From assembly GCF_022984075.1 (NCBI RefSeq), contig NZ_JALAAD010000001.1:62001-126000 (forward strand): a DNA stretch of 64,000 bases. Direction: 5' to 3'. The notes beneath the pieces are model-generated. The model made no database searches. It saw nothing but the letters and a program-made list of their open reading frames with translations, and had not been told where the DNA came from. How positions within the stretch are numbered: the stretch's first letter is position 1; each line of letters begins with the position of its first letter. The DNA comes from Synechococcus sp. C9. GTDB taxonomy: Bacteria; Cyanobacteriota; Cyanobacteriia; Gloeomargaritales; Gloeomargaritaceae. Below are positions 34,925 through 43,608 of this stretch, piece after piece. Position numbers and translations under genes: made by a program.

Positions 34925-36776
34925 CCCAGGGGATTTTTGGCAGGAATTTCAACCCATTGCTTGGATTGCCACCACACCGGTTAGTCAAAACCGTTTGTTA
35001 CCCCTCGCCCAAAGTTCCCAGAGCATTTTATGGTGTTCCCCTCACTTAGAAACTCATCCTCATTGCCAAAGATATAACAATTCCTTGCGAGAACATTTAA
35101 CCGCCATTTGGTCAGATCAAAAAGCACTCATTTTTAGTTTAACTTTGGGGGCAGTGGTACGTTTGATCGCCCCTTTTTTAAGCGATAAATACCGTGACCC
35201 AATTGTGCTGTGCATCCCGGAATCAGGGGAATATGTGATTACTGTTTGCGGCGGACATCAGCATCAGGGCGACCGACTTTGTGAACAGATTGCCCATTTA
35301 TTGGGAATGAAACCGGTGATTACCGATGCCGCTACTGCCCACGAGATGCCTGGGGTAGATACCTGGGGAATGCCCTGGGGTTGGCGCAAAGGGGCGGGGG
35401 ACTGGACGGGTATAGCGAGTGCGGTGATTCGGGGAGAACCCGTTGCAATTATTCAAGAATCAGGAACTACCCTATGGCGGCAAACCATTACATCAAAAAC
35501 CAATTTAATTTTCACCGATAAACCGGATGCTCATGCTCAAACCATCTGGATTACCCATCGGGAACTTACACCCTCCCAACCGGGTCAGATTGTTTGGCAT
35601 CCCCGCACACTTTGGGTAGGCATTGGTTGTGAACGGGGCACTTCTGAAACTAAACTATATGAGGCGATTCAAACGGTTTTTAATGCCCACCAATTATCCT
35701 TAAACGCCATCGCCGGGATTGCCAGTTTAGATATTAAAAAAAATGAAATTGGCTTAGTCAATTTAGCCCAATCGCAAGGGTGGCAGTTGGTGACTTTTTC
35801 GGCGGAAACTTTGCGGGCAATTCCAGTTCCCAATCCATCCCCGATTGTCGCCCAAACGGTGGGAACCGCCAGCGTTGCCGAAGCCAGTGCCATTCAAGCG
35901 TCCCAAGGCACTTTATTAGTTCCCAAACACATCCTGGGTGCCGTGACCGTAGCGGTAGCCCTATCCCCGCAGGAATGGCTGGATCGGTCGGGAACCCTGT
36001 ACTTGGTGGGCATGGGACCGGGGGATTTAGCCCATCTGACCCCTGCCGCTCGCAATGCCATCAGACAGGCAGATGTGGTCATTGGCTATAATTTATACTT
36101 ACAACTACTTAACGGGATCAAACATCCCAGTCAGATTTGGGAACCTTACCCGATTGGCGAGGAAACCCGGCGGGCAGAACGGGCGATTGAATTAGCTCGC
36201 TGGGGGTTAACCGTAGCGGTGGTATCCTCTGGGGATTGTGGCATTTATGGCATGGCGGGTGTGGTGATGGAACTGTTACAAAAACAAAGTAATATCCACC
36301 CAGAATTTAATGTACAAATCATCCCTGGCATTTCCGCTTTGCAGTCTGCCGCGAGTCGGGTGGGAGTGCCCTTGATGCAGGATTTTTGTGCGATTAGTTT
36401 AAGTGATTTACACGTGCCTTGGGAGATCATTACCCAACGGGTTACGCACGCCGCCCAAGGGGATTTTGTCACCATTTTTTACAATCCTTGTTCCCAACAA
36501 CGAACTTGGCAATTGCCCACAGCCCAGGCGATTTTCTTGCAATATCGTGACCCGCAAACCCCGGTAGCAATTGTGCGGCAAGCCTACCGTAAAGATGAAC
36601 AGATTTGGTACACTAATTTAGAGAATTTAACCAAACAACCCATTGATATGTTTTGCACAATTATCATTGGCAATTCTCGCACTTATCCAACTAAATATGG
36701 TCTAATTACCCCTCGGAATTACCCACTAAAATCGCCCCATTTTGACCCCCAAAACCAAAACTTAAATTCAGAATAG
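34917..36776 (+). CDS. cobJ: Fused CbiG - precorrin-3B C17-methyltransferase
   Basis: A 619-residue fusion of cobalamin synthesis. Residues about 10-345 match Cbi[41 protein letters not shown] (mid domain), and [17 protein letters not shown] plus [16 protein letters not shown]. Residues about 355-600 match CobJ/Cbi[22 protein letters not shown] (SAM-binding GxGPGD), [36 protein letters not shown]. It performs ring contraction in the anaerobic-type pathway. This CbiGH fusion is usual in cyanobacteria. Its stop falls inside the convergent ketoacyl synthase gene (71-base overlap). Confidence 0.92.
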   Translation: MPNPGDFWQEFQPIAWIATTPVSQNRLLPLAQSSQSILWCSPHLETHPHCQRYNNSLREHLTAIWSDQKALIFSLTLGAVVRLIAPFLSDKYRDPIVLCIPESGEYVITVCGGHQHQGDRLCEQIAHLLGMKPVITDAATAHEMPGVDTWGMPWGWRKGAGDWTGIASAVIRGEPVAIIQESGTTLWRQTITSKTNLIFTDKPDAHAQTIWITHRELTPSQPGQIVWHPRTLWVGIGCERGTSETKLYEAIQTVFNAHQLSLNAIAGIASLDIKKNEIGLVNLAQSQGWQLVTFSAETLRAIPVPNPSPIVAQTVGTASVAEASAIQASQGTLLVPKHILGAVTVAVALSPQEWLDRSGTLYLVGMGPGDLAHLTPAARNAIRQADVVIGYNLYLQLLNGIKHPSQIWEPYPIGEETRRAERAIELARWGLTVAVVSSGDCGIYGMAGVVMELLQKQSNIHPEFNVQIIPGISALQSAASRVGVPLMQDFCAISLSDLHVPWEIITQRVTHAAQGDFVTIFYNPCSQQRTWQLPTAQAIFLQYRDPQTPVAIVRQAYRKDEQIWYTNLENLTKQPIDMFCTIIIGNSRTYPTKYGLITPRNYPLKSPHFDPQNQNLNSE

Positions 36777-37818
36777 AGCGAAGTTTTTTATCCTGCTTAA
36801 CCCGTACAAAATTTGCTGAAAAATCCGGTTCAGTCAACCCCACACAAGGGGGTAAAACCTGGTCTTTTATGGCTAATAAAGAAAAAATGATATTAACAAT
36901 CCCGGAGGCTCCTAAACTGTGCCCCGTTGCCCCTTTGGTTGCCAAAATTGGTATATCATCAGGGAATAAACGCTGTATGATCCGAATTTCTCGTTCATCA
37001 TTGCGTAGGGTTCCTGTGCCGTGCGTGTGGATAGCGGAACATTGATTGAAGGTTAAATTATTCGCTTTGAAACAGTTATCAATCGCCGTAATTGCCGCCT
37101 CTATATCCCGACTGGGTAGCACAGGATTATCCGCATCACACGTGCATCCCCAACCCAGGATCGAACCATATTTTGATTGAGCATGATTTGGCTTTTCCAG
37201 TAATAGCACTCCTGCCGCTTCTCCTAATACAAACCCTTGCCGTTTTTGATCAAAAGGGAAACAGCCCTGTTTGGCTAAAGCACCCATCTGGCTAAATCCC
37301 GCCAGGGTCAAGGGCGTAATCGGCGCATCCACCGCCCCTACAATCACCTGCGAGCATTGTCCTTGGCGTAGCCACTCCACCCCCGTCGCCACCGCCCATG
37401 CCCCAGTTGCACACGCCGCCATCGGTGCTGATACTAAACTTTTTGTGCCTACTTTAGCGGCAACTACACGGGCAAAACTACCCGGCAAATGTTCTAACCA
37501 TGTATGGTAATCATCCCGCTGATGGGTTAACCATTGTTCCCATAGATATTGCGCTCCCCGGCTCGAACCAATGACCACACCGCAATTGGGTAAAGGTAAT
37601 TCCCATCCGGCATCCTGTAATGCTTCTGTCAAGGCAGTAAGTAATAACATTGTCGGATCGCTAGGTACGGATGCGATCATGGCGAGAGGTATGGGGGATA
37701 CATGGGCAAAAGGTTGCTGTATTTTGATAGGACAATGACCCGCCAATAAATTTTGCCAACACGTCTGTTTATCCTTACCCAATGGGGATACCAGCCCCAT
37801 ACCTACCACATGAACCAT
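36706..37818 (-). CDS. Beta-ketoacyl-ACP synthase (FabF-like paralogue)
   Basis: A 370-residue KAS II-fold condensing enzyme. The Cys-His-His triad is present: C136 in APMAACATGAWAVA, His in IHTHGTGTLRND and His in KGATGHSLGASG. Sequence and length (about 40 residues shorter than FabF) suggest a divergent paralogue, perhaps for a specialised acyl chain. The ATG at 37818 is chosen; a TTG at 37824 would overlap the trmB stop. It lies directly behind trmB, so the two may be co-transcribed. The 3' end overlaps cobJ. Confidence 0.85.
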   Translation of the reverse strand: MVHVVGMGLVSPLGKDKQTCWQNLLAGHCPIKIQQPFAHVSPIPLAMIASVPSDPTMLLLTALTEALQDAGWELPLPNCGVVIGSSRGAQYLWEQWLTHQRDDYHTWLEHLPGSFARVVAAKVGTKSLVSAPMAACATGAWAVATGVEWLRQGQCSQVIVGAVDAPITPLTLAGFSQMGALAKQGCFPFDQKRQGFVLGEAAGVLLLEKPNHAQSKYGSILGWGCTCDADNPVLPSRDIEAAITAIDNCFKANNLTFNQCSAIHTHGTGTLRNDEREIRIIQRLFPDDIPILATKGATGHSLGASGIVNIIFSLLAIKDQVLPPCVGLTEPDFSANFVRVKQDKKLRSILNLSFGFGGQNGAILVGNSEG

Positions 37819-37820
37819 TG

Positions 37821-38447
37821 TCAATCTGCCCGTCGCCGCAGGAAAAAACGATAGACTGGCAAGCCCCGTCGGAGCACAGACTGTTCACGCTCGGTGGGAA
37901 TGCCCAAGGGATTTTCTGCTAAAAATTCACCTTGCGTTTGAAACTGAGGATGACGTTGAAAATGGTGATACATATCGAGGGCAACATCCAAAACATCAGA
38001 TTGTAAAAACACGTCTCCTCCTGGTTGCAAATAATCTGCAATCACTGCTACTAAATCCGGTTTTACTACTCGTCGTTTCTGCTGTTTTCGTTTGAACCAG
38101 GGGTCAGGAAATTGGATTGTGACCCGTTGTAAGACTTGAATAGGAAAACTAGCAAGAATTCCAGCGAGGTGTACATTCGCCTGTGCCAGGAGAAAGTAAA
38201 GATTGCTCAAATTATGATTGATTCTCAATGCGTTGGCTTGATGGACAAGTGGCTCTCGAATTTCTAACCCCAAAAAGTTCCAATTGGGTAACTGCTCAGC
38301 CATTCTCAATAAAAACTGTCCCCTAGCAGAACCAATATCTAAATGTAAAGGCTGTTGTACCTGCCCATAAATTAACTGCCAATCCGGGAGTTGCAAGGGT
38401 TGGGCAAACTGGTGACTGAGGGGATTAACGTGTTGTCGCACCCGCAT
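37821..38447 (-). CDS. trmB: tRNA (guanine-N7-)-methyltransferase
   Basis: A 208-residue SAM enzyme that makes m7G46 in tRNA. The SAM loop is DIGSARGQFLLRMAE, the family pattern LGLEIREPLVHQA follows, and IQFPDPWFKRKQQKRRVV is the TrmB hallmark. It ends FFLRRRAD. ATG at 38447 is taken; an upstream TTG would add five residues. tRNA-Val lies just beyond on the opposite strand. Confidence 0.94.
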   Translation of the reverse strand: MRVRQHVNPLSHQFAQPLQLPDWQLIYGQVQQPLHLDIGSARGQFLLRMAEQLPNWNFLGLEIREPLVHQANALRINHNLSNLYFLLAQANVHLAGILASFPIQVLQRVTIQFPDPWFKRKQQKRRVVKPDLVAVIADYLQPGGDVFLQSDVLDVALDMYHHFQRHPQFQTQGEFLAENPLGIPTEREQSVLRRGLPVYRFFLRRRAD

Positions 38448-38496
38448 TGGTAACCTGTTCAATCGGAGACGCTAATGCTAATATAAAAGACTACCG

Positions 38497-38570
38497 GGAC
38501 GCATAGCTCAGTTGGTTAGAGCACCACGTTGACATCGTGGGGGTCACTGGTTCGAGTCCAGTTGTGTCCA
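38497..38570 (+). tRNA. tRNA-Val (GAC)
   Basis: A 74-base cloverleaf: acceptor GGACGCA / TGTGTCC with one G-T pair, D arm GCTC...GAGC, anticodon stem CCACG / CGTGG with loop TTGACAT (anticodon GAC), T arm ACTGG TTCGAGT CCAGT, discriminator A. No encoded CCA. Confidence 0.95.
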
Positions 38571-38756
38571 TGCCGATTACAAGCCCCTTTCCCCCGCTAC
38601 ATCACGCATTCCACCGTTTCCCCCATTAGTACACATCGTCTAAGTTAGTATCAGTTTGGGTGGTGTTAGGGTATCTTGGAAGTGTAAAAACTGGCTAAAA
38701 ACTGGATCAGGGAAATGGAGTTAGTACAGGCGGGCGGCAAGGGTAAGGTGGCGATA
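38571..38756. other. Gap after tRNA-Val with a possible decayed coding fragment
   Basis: No intact gene. One frame, from 38683 up to the MITE at 38757, reads KLAKNWIREMELVQAGGKGKVAIYS and then enters the MITE; this looks like a coding remnant of an unidentified protein cut by the insertion. Identity not recognised. Confidence 0.3.
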
Positions 38757-38847
38757 TATAGCAATCCTACTTGATTTATAAACAAAAAGTTTCCAGAACC
38801 AAGTACGGGGGCGGTGCCCCTGCGACCTATTTTTAGAAGTGCCCTTA
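38757..38847 (-). repeat. Chimeric MITE: family A left end, family C right end
   Basis: The left side is family A (TATAGCAATCCTACTTGATT, then CCAGAACCAAGTACGGGGGC), but after GCCCCTGCGACC it switches to TATTTTTAGAAGTGCCCTTAA, the terminus of family C. The switch lies in the shared core. Confidence 0.78.
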
Positions 38848-38960
38848 AGACATTTCCTTCACCCCTTAATCCTATCCCGGAGGGTTAAGACAACCCCAAA
38901 AGTGTCTCCTTTTTTTCTCTGAAATGACTACAATAGATATAATATACTTATAAATTAAGG

Positions 38961-39057
38961 GATGCAAAAAGCCTTGATTATTCTAAAAGCTCAACTTGAT
39001 GAGCCTACGGCAAGTGGAATTCTAACTGTTTCCTATAATAACACAAAAGACTGTAAC
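38961..39057 (+). pseudogene. Remnant of an IS related to the element at the window end
   Basis: This stretch (GGATGCAAAAAGCCTTGATT, ATTCTAAAAGCTCAACTTGA, CCTACGGCAAGTGGAATTCT, AAAAGACTGTAA) matches base for base, with scattered changes, the start of the IS5-type element on the minus strand at about 63.9-64.0 kb. Homology stops near the AAAGACTGTAA block. A short frame encoding MQKALIILKAQLDEPTASGI remains open. It is therefore a 5' scar of the same IS family. Confidence 0.7.
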
Positions 39058-39078
39058 TGCTATGGTAGAAATTAGGGC

Positions 39079-39108
39079 TTGACAATGGTTGGAAAAAAGC
39101 AATATTCT
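39079..39108 (+). promoter_or_regulatory. Sigma-70-type promoter for rfbA
   Basis: A -35 box TTGACA (39079-39084) and a -10 box TATTCT (39103-39108) are separated by 18 bases, about 80 bases before the rfbA start. It drives rfbA-rfbC-rfbD, which have overlapping ends. Confidence 0.6.
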
Positions 39109-39190
39109 AGTTAGCTAATCTACCCTAAAAAACTAATGCAATTCTCAACGTTATGAAGGGTTGGGTAACGAAAAATTACGGAGATAGGGT

Positions 39191-40069
39191 GTGAAAGGCG
39201 TAATTTTGTCCGGGGGGCTAGGCACAAGACTCTACCCGGTGACTATTCCCGTGAATAAGCAACTGCTTCCAATTTATGATAAGCCTATGGTTTATTATCC
39301 ACTTTCCGTATTAATGTTAGGTGGAATTGTAGAGATATTGTTAATTTCGTCGGCAGAATACCTGCCCCTATATCAAAAAGTTTTGCAAGACGGTCAGCAA
39401 TGGGGCATCCGGATCGAGTATGCTGTGCAATCAGAGCCGAAAGGTATTGCCCAGGCATTAACTATAGCCGAAAATTTTATTGCCGGTGATGCAGTTTGCT
39501 TGATCTTAGGGGATAATTTCTTTTATGGTCACGGTTTGGTTGATATTTTAACTGAATGTACGAAGTTACAACAGGGGGCTAAAATTTTTGCTTATAGGGT
39601 AGCGGAGCCTCAGCACTATGGTGTTGTAGAGTTTGATGGGAATCAGCGGGTAATTTCTATAGAAGAAAAGCCAAGACATCCCAAGTCAAACTATGCTATT
39701 CCCGGTATTTATTTTTTTGATAATTGTGCGGTAGAAATTGCGAAAAAAATTGCCCCCTCTAACCGGGGTGAACTGGAAATCACAGATGTACTCAAATACT
39801 ACTTACTCCATCAAAATTTATCCGTAGAGGTTTTAGGAAGAGGTTTTGCGTGGTTAGATACAGGCACCCATGATACCCTATTGCAGGCCGCTAACTTTGT
39901 CCAAGCGATGGAGGTAAGACAGGGGTTAAAAATTGCTTGCATCGAAGAAATTGCCTACAGGAATGGCTATATTAATGCGGAACAATTAAAGAATCTAGCC
40001 CAAAGGTTAGGCAAAAGTAACTACGGCAAATACCTTGAGGATATTCTCCATGAAAGTCATCCCTACTAA
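39191..40069 (+). CDS. rfbA: Glucose-1-phosphate thymidylyltransferase
   Basis: A 292-residue RmlA. Nucleotide loop GGLGTRLYPVT, KQLLPIYDKPMVYYPL, then LILGDNFFYG, EEKPRHPKSNYAIPGIYFFD and WLDTGTHD. It makes dTDP-glucose, first step to dTDP-L-rhamnose. The start is GTG (39191) after GGAGATAGG. The coding DNA is more AT-rich than its GC-rich neighbours. It overlaps rfbC by 20 bases. rfbB (dTDP-glucose 4,6-dehydratase) is not in the window and must be elsewhere for the pathway to work. Confidence 0.96.
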   Translation: MKGVILSGGLGTRLYPVTIPVNKQLLPIYDKPMVYYPLSVLMLGGIVEILLISSAEYLPLYQKVLQDGQQWGIRIEYAVQSEPKGIAQALTIAENFIAGDAVCLILGDNFFYGHGLVDILTECTKLQQGAKIFAYRVAEPQHYGVVEFDGNQRVISIEEKPRHPKSNYAIPGIYFFDNCAVEIAKKIAPSNRGELEITDVLKYYLLHQNLSVEVLGRGFAWLDTGTHDTLLQAANFVQAMEVRQGLKIACIEEIAYRNGYINAEQLKNLAQRLGKSNYGKYLEDILHESHPY

Positions 40070-40595
40070 AATTCCTGATGTATGGGTAATTGAGCCAACG
40101 GTCTATTCTGACCATCGGGGGTGGTTTTATGAAAGTTTTAATCATCAGAAATTTTCTGAATTGCTTAGCCTTGATGTTCTATTTGTGCAGGATAACCATT
40201 CCCTATCGCACAGAAATACGCTGAGAGGGCTACATTATCAGTTAATCCGTCCCCAAGGAAAATTAGTTAGAGTTTTGGCAGGGGAAATACTTGATGTAGC
40301 TGTTGATATTCGCAGAAGTTCATCTTACTTTGGACAATATGTGGCATATAAACTCAGTGCAGAAAATAAACATCAATTATGGATTCCAGTTGGATTCGCC
40401 CACGGGTTCTTGACACTAACTGAAACCGCCGAAGTGATGTATAAAACTACGGATTATTACTATCCCCAAGGAGATAGAACCATTTTATGGTGTGATCAAG
40501 ACTTAGCTATTGATTGGCAACTTGATTCAGAGCCAATTTTGTCTGAGAAGGACAGATTTGCTAAACCTCTGAAGGATGCGGAGTTATTTGCATGA
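40050..40595 (+). CDS. rfbC: dTDP-4-dehydrorhamnose 3,5-epimerase
   Basis: A 181-residue RmlC cupin. It has YSDHRGWFYESFNHQKF, QDNHSLSHRNTLRGLHYQ with catalytic His, AVDIRRSSSYFGQY and PVGFAHGFLTL. ATG at 40050 fits family length and lies inside the rfbA 3' end. Its stop overlaps rfbD's ATG by four bases, giving a fully coupled operon. Confidence 0.95.
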   Translation: MKVIPTKIPDVWVIEPTVYSDHRGWFYESFNHQKFSELLSLDVLFVQDNHSLSHRNTLRGLHYQLIRPQGKLVRVLAGEILDVAVDIRRSSSYFGQYVAYKLSAENKHQLWIPVGFAHGFLTLTETAEVMYKTTDYYYPQGDRTILWCDQDLAIDWQLDSEPILSEKDRFAKPLKDAELFA

Positions 40596-41461
40596 CCAAA
40601 ATTCTTTTACTGGGGGCAAACGGACAGGTTGGGTGGGAGTTACACCGGTGTTTGATGACGATAGGGGAGGTGATTCCTACAACTCGTAAGGAAATTGATT
40701 TAGCTAATGACCAAAACATCGTTGATGCGATTTCAGCCATCCGTCCAGACCTGCTGATCAATGCCGCCGCCTATACGGCTGTGGAAAAAGCAGAAGATGA
40801 ACCAGAACTGGCTAATCAAGTCAATGGCTACGCTTTGGAAGCGATTAGTCAATGTGCTAAGAAGTATCATTTCCCCCTGATTCACTACTCTACGGATTAT
40901 GTATTTGATGGTACAAAAGGGGAGCCTTACACCGAAAAAGATACACCAAATCCGATTAACGCCTACGGGCGGAGTAAACTATTGGGTGAACAAATTCTCC
41001 AAGTTAGTGGTGTGCCCTATCTCATTTTTCGGACAAGTTGGATTTATGGCATGAGGGGTAAAAATTTTCTGCTCACGATGTTAAAATTAGCACAAGAATG
41101 CACGGAAATTAAAGTAGTAAATGATCAGTATGGCATACCAACATGGAGTAGGTTTGTGGCACAGGTTACGGCTGATGTATTAGTGAGAGGGATTGACGAC
41201 TTAAACAATTATTTTGAGTCCCATGCCGGGGTGTACCACCTCACGCCATCTGGAGCCACGACTTGGTATGAATTCGCAAAGGCGATCTTTGCTGTTGCTC
41301 GTCATAATTTAATTCAGGTATTGCCAATATCCTCAGATGAATATCCTACCAAAGCAAAGCGACCGAAATTTTCCGTGCTAAAACCTAATTTTCAGAAGCT
41401 ATATTCAGGTGGAGATTGTCTTGACTGGTTAGCAGTTGTTAAGCTGGTTATAGAAGCTTAG
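40592..41461 (+). CDS. rfbD: dTDP-4-dehydrorhamnose reductase
   Basis: A 289-residue RmlD short-chain dehydrogenase. NAD(P) loop GANGQVGWEL, INAAAYTAVEKAEDEPELA, catalytic HYSTDYVFDG with Tyr, then PINAYGRSKLLGEQ with the YxxxK motif. It makes dTDP-L-rhamnose for surface polysaccharide. Last gene of the rfbACD set; the 535 bases that follow contain repeats only. Confidence 0.95.
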   Translation: MTKILLLGANGQVGWELHRCLMTIGEVIPTTRKEIDLANDQNIVDAISAIRPDLLINAAAYTAVEKAEDEPELANQVNGYALEAISQCAKKYHFPLIHYSTDYVFDGTKGEPYTEKDTPNPINAYGRSKLLGEQILQVSGVPYLIFRTSWIYGMRGKNFLLTMLKLAQECTEIKVVNDQYGIPTWSRFVAQVTADVLVRGIDDLNNYFESHAGVYHLTPSGATTWYEFAKAIFAVARHNLIQVLPISSDEYPTKAKRPKFSVLKPNFQKLYSGGDCLDWLAVVKLVIEA

Positions 41462-41530
41462 TGATCTGTTTTTCTCATTACAGGATATAAGTATTCCAGA
41501 GGCAGTAGAGAGGGATATGCCAACTCATTC

Positions 41531-41625
41531 GTGGGCACCTCTATCAATTCAAAGTTAGCGGTCGCAGGGGGGTATCTGGGTAATAGGGGCATTCCCACGA
41601 TGGGATTGATGATTGGTTCAAAAGT
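41531..41625 (+). repeat. Family C repeat, right end lost
   Basis: Begins GGGCACCTCTATCAATTCAA, continues AGTTAGCGGTCGCAGGGGGG and TATCTGGGTAATA, matching the 31.3-kb copy on the other strand with an internal deletion. The terminal inverted end is not found on the right. The remaining bases to 41.66 kb show nothing else. Confidence 0.68.
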
Positions 41626-41661
41626 TGCATTCTCTAATTAGAAAAAATTATCACTCTAAAT

Positions 41662-41846
41662 CTAGGAGAGCCATTGAGTTTATAAAAGTATAGCTAAACA
41701 TACAAAGGTTGACATGATATGGGTCGCTGGGCGTAGCCCCACATTGGTTTCCCATAGCTTGCGTGGCGTAGCCATGAATCTTAAGGCGACAACCTTAACC
41801 TACCTAGCTATAGGAGAGCCATTGAGTTTATAAGTTTATAAAAGTA
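41662..41846 (+). repeat. Direct repeat flanking the 41.7-kb MITE
   Basis: TAGGAGAGCCATTGAGTTTA plus TAAAAGTA occurs at about 41663-41690 and again at 41811-41846, the second copy with eight extra bases (AGTTTATA). The 124-base family B element lies exactly between the two. This is far longer than a normal target duplication. Confidence 0.72.
41689..41812 (+). repeat. MITE-like repeat, family B (124 bases), copy 1
   Basis: Imperfect terminal inverted repeats of about 25 bases start TATAGCTAAACATAC on the left and run to CCTACCTAGCTATA on the right, around GGGTCGCTGGGCGTAGCCCC and GCTTGCGTGGCGTAGCC. Non-coding. A near-identical copy lies inverted at 45.1 kb. Confidence 0.85.
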
Positions 41847-41996
41847 GTCGCAGGGCACCGCCCCGTCCTTGGTTCTTAGTTCACATAAATAGATGATTTG
41901 AAATTACTACCTACATGATGCCAAACCCATTCAACTTTATCTATTTGTTCTCTAATTTTTTTCTACTTTTATTGTTGGTTATTGTGGTGATAAACC
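41847..41996. other. Gap with a family A core fragment
   Basis: GTCGCAGGGCACCGCCCCGT and CTTGGTTCTTAG (41847-41880) are the central block of family A without either terminal repeat. The remaining AT-rich bases up to the epimerase stop hold no gene or clear hairpin. Confidence 0.55.
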
Positions 41997-42890
41997 CTAG
42001 TTAGCGTTGAGAATATTCCTCAAAGCTGGTGCCAAAGTGGGGTATTGGTACGAAAAACCCATCGCCTCCACCCGTCGGGGCAACACCTGCTGACCCGTGA
42101 GAATTACCTGCGCCGCATCCCCCAAAAGCAGTTCCAACACCATCCCCGGCACCGGCAACCAGGACGGTCGGTCAAGTACCTGCCCCAGGGTGCTACACAG
42201 TTCCGCCATCCGCACTGGCTGGGGCGCCGTAGCATTGTACACCCCAACCCAAGCGGGATCGGTCAAAGCCGTAAGAATCAGATGAACCATATCCTCCTGG
42301 TGAATCCAGGCAAACCACTGGCGACCGGAACCAATTGGTCCACCGAGAAACACCCGAAACGGGGGCAAAATCCGCTCCAGTGCGCCCCCCCGACCCAACA
42401 CAATCCCAATCCGAAAAATCACCAGGCGTACCCCCAAGTCCTGCACCGGTTGCGCCGCCTGCTCCCAATCCCGACACACCTGAGCGAGGAAATCCGTTCC
42501 CGGTGGACTCTCTTCCGTAAACACCGCCGTTTCACTCGCCCCGTAATACCCAATCGCCGAAGCATTCACCAGCACCTGGGGACGCACCTGCGCCTGGGCA
42601 ATCGCTTGCACCAACCGTTCCGTTCCCCCCGCCCGGCTGGCTTGAATCATCTGCTTGCGCTGGGCAGTCCACCGCCCAATAATCGGCTCCCCCGCCAGAT
42701 TCACCACCCCGGTACAGCCTTCAACCGCCTCCGCCAGAGCCACCACCGGGAAAACCTGCGCCTGGGGAAACCTTTGCCTTGCCCGTTGGGGGTTACGGGT
42801 CACAATCCGCACCCGCTCCCCCCGCTCCTGCAAGCCAGCCACCAGTCGGGAGCCAATAAATCCCGTCGCCCCCGTGACCAATACCTCCAT
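41997..42890 (-). CDS. TIGR01777 family NAD-dependent epimerase (SulA/YfcH-like)
   Basis: A 297-residue extended SDR. Rossmann loop VTGATGFIGSRLV, VVNLAGEPIIGRWTAQRKQ, SAIGYYGASETAVFTEESPPG, RIGIVLGRGGALE, FAWIHQEDM, and the C-terminal DUF1731 part (GDAAQVILTGQQVLPRRVEAMGF). The family is conserved in cyanobacteria and plants (SulA affects division) but its substrate is unknown. Its ATG touches the DUF1400 gene's stop, so the two are probably in one unit. Confidence 0.87.
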   Translation of the reverse strand: MEVLVTGATGFIGSRLVAGLQERGERVRIVTRNPQRARQRFPQAQVFPVVALAEAVEGCTGVVNLAGEPIIGRWTAQRKQMIQASRAGGTERLVQAIAQAQVRPQVLVNASAIGYYGASETAVFTEESPPGTDFLAQVCRDWEQAAQPVQDLGVRLVIFRIGIVLGRGGALERILPPFRVFLGGPIGSGRQWFAWIHQEDMVHLILTALTDPAWVGVYNATAPQPVRMAELCSTLGQVLDRPSWLPVPGMVLELLLGDAAQVILTGQQVLPRRVEAMGFSYQYPTLAPALRNILNAN

Positions 42891-43448
42891 CTAGCGACCC
42901 AGACCGCCCCCGAGGATTTTTTGGATGTCAAAGCCCTGTTGTCCCAACCGCAACATCGCCGGTACATCCATATTCATCTCCGCCGCTGGGTAGGCTTCCA
43001 GGATATTCACCAACCCAAACCCATCCTTGTCCCGAAAGCCCCCTTTGTCCCGGGGAATGGAGGCGAGAATTACCGCCCCTTTCATCCCTGGCAGTACCGA
43101 AGGCGCTTGGTTCGGCAAAAATAAGGGGGGAATCTGTCCCAACGCCGCTTCCACCGCCGGGGAATCCACCAACCGCACCACTCGGCGGGTATCCAAAGGC
43201 AGTTTGAACCGTAAAACCTGCTCAAACCCCTGCCGGTCTTTTTCCGGTAAAAGGCGCAGGGTTCTTTGTAAACGGGGTGAAACCTCATTTTTATCCACAA
43301 ACCGCCGCAAATCCGGCACGGAAATGTTCACCACTTCCAGGATATTGAACCAAAAATTGACCGAACGTGCCGCCTGGGCTGGTTGTGCCATGCCTAAGCT
43401 CAACGCCAGGAACCCCCATCCCCACACCCATGATTTGCTCCGCATCAT
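42891..43448 (-). CDS. DUF1400 domain exported protein
   Basis: A 185-residue protein with a signal peptide (MMRSKSWVWGWGFLALSLGM, cleavage near AQAA) followed by the DUF1400 pattern ARSVNFWFNILEVVNISVPDLRRFVDK and RLLPEKDRQGFEQVLRFKLP. In many cyanobacteria this domain precedes an alpha/beta hydrolase; here it stands alone with a short tail. Function unknown. The epimerase gene follows without a gap. Confidence 0.75.
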   Translation of the reverse strand: MMRSKSWVWGWGFLALSLGMAQPAQAARSVNFWFNILEVVNISVPDLRRFVDKNEVSPRLQRTLRLLPEKDRQGFEQVLRFKLPLDTRRVVRLVDSPAVEAALGQIPPLFLPNQAPSVLPGMKGAVILASIPRDKGGFRDKDGFGLVNILEAYPAAEMNMDVPAMLRLGQQGFDIQKILGGGLGR

Positions 43449-43608
43449 TTACCTCACTCCACTGAAATTAACTGGATAGTTACCCATACCTCACACCGTA
43501 GGTAAATTCATCATACCCTACAATTATCCTACCCGCTGGGGAAATTAATGCTTAACGCAAGTAAAAAGGTGGGCACACCCCGGCGATGGCTCATTGTTAC
43601 ATGAATTT

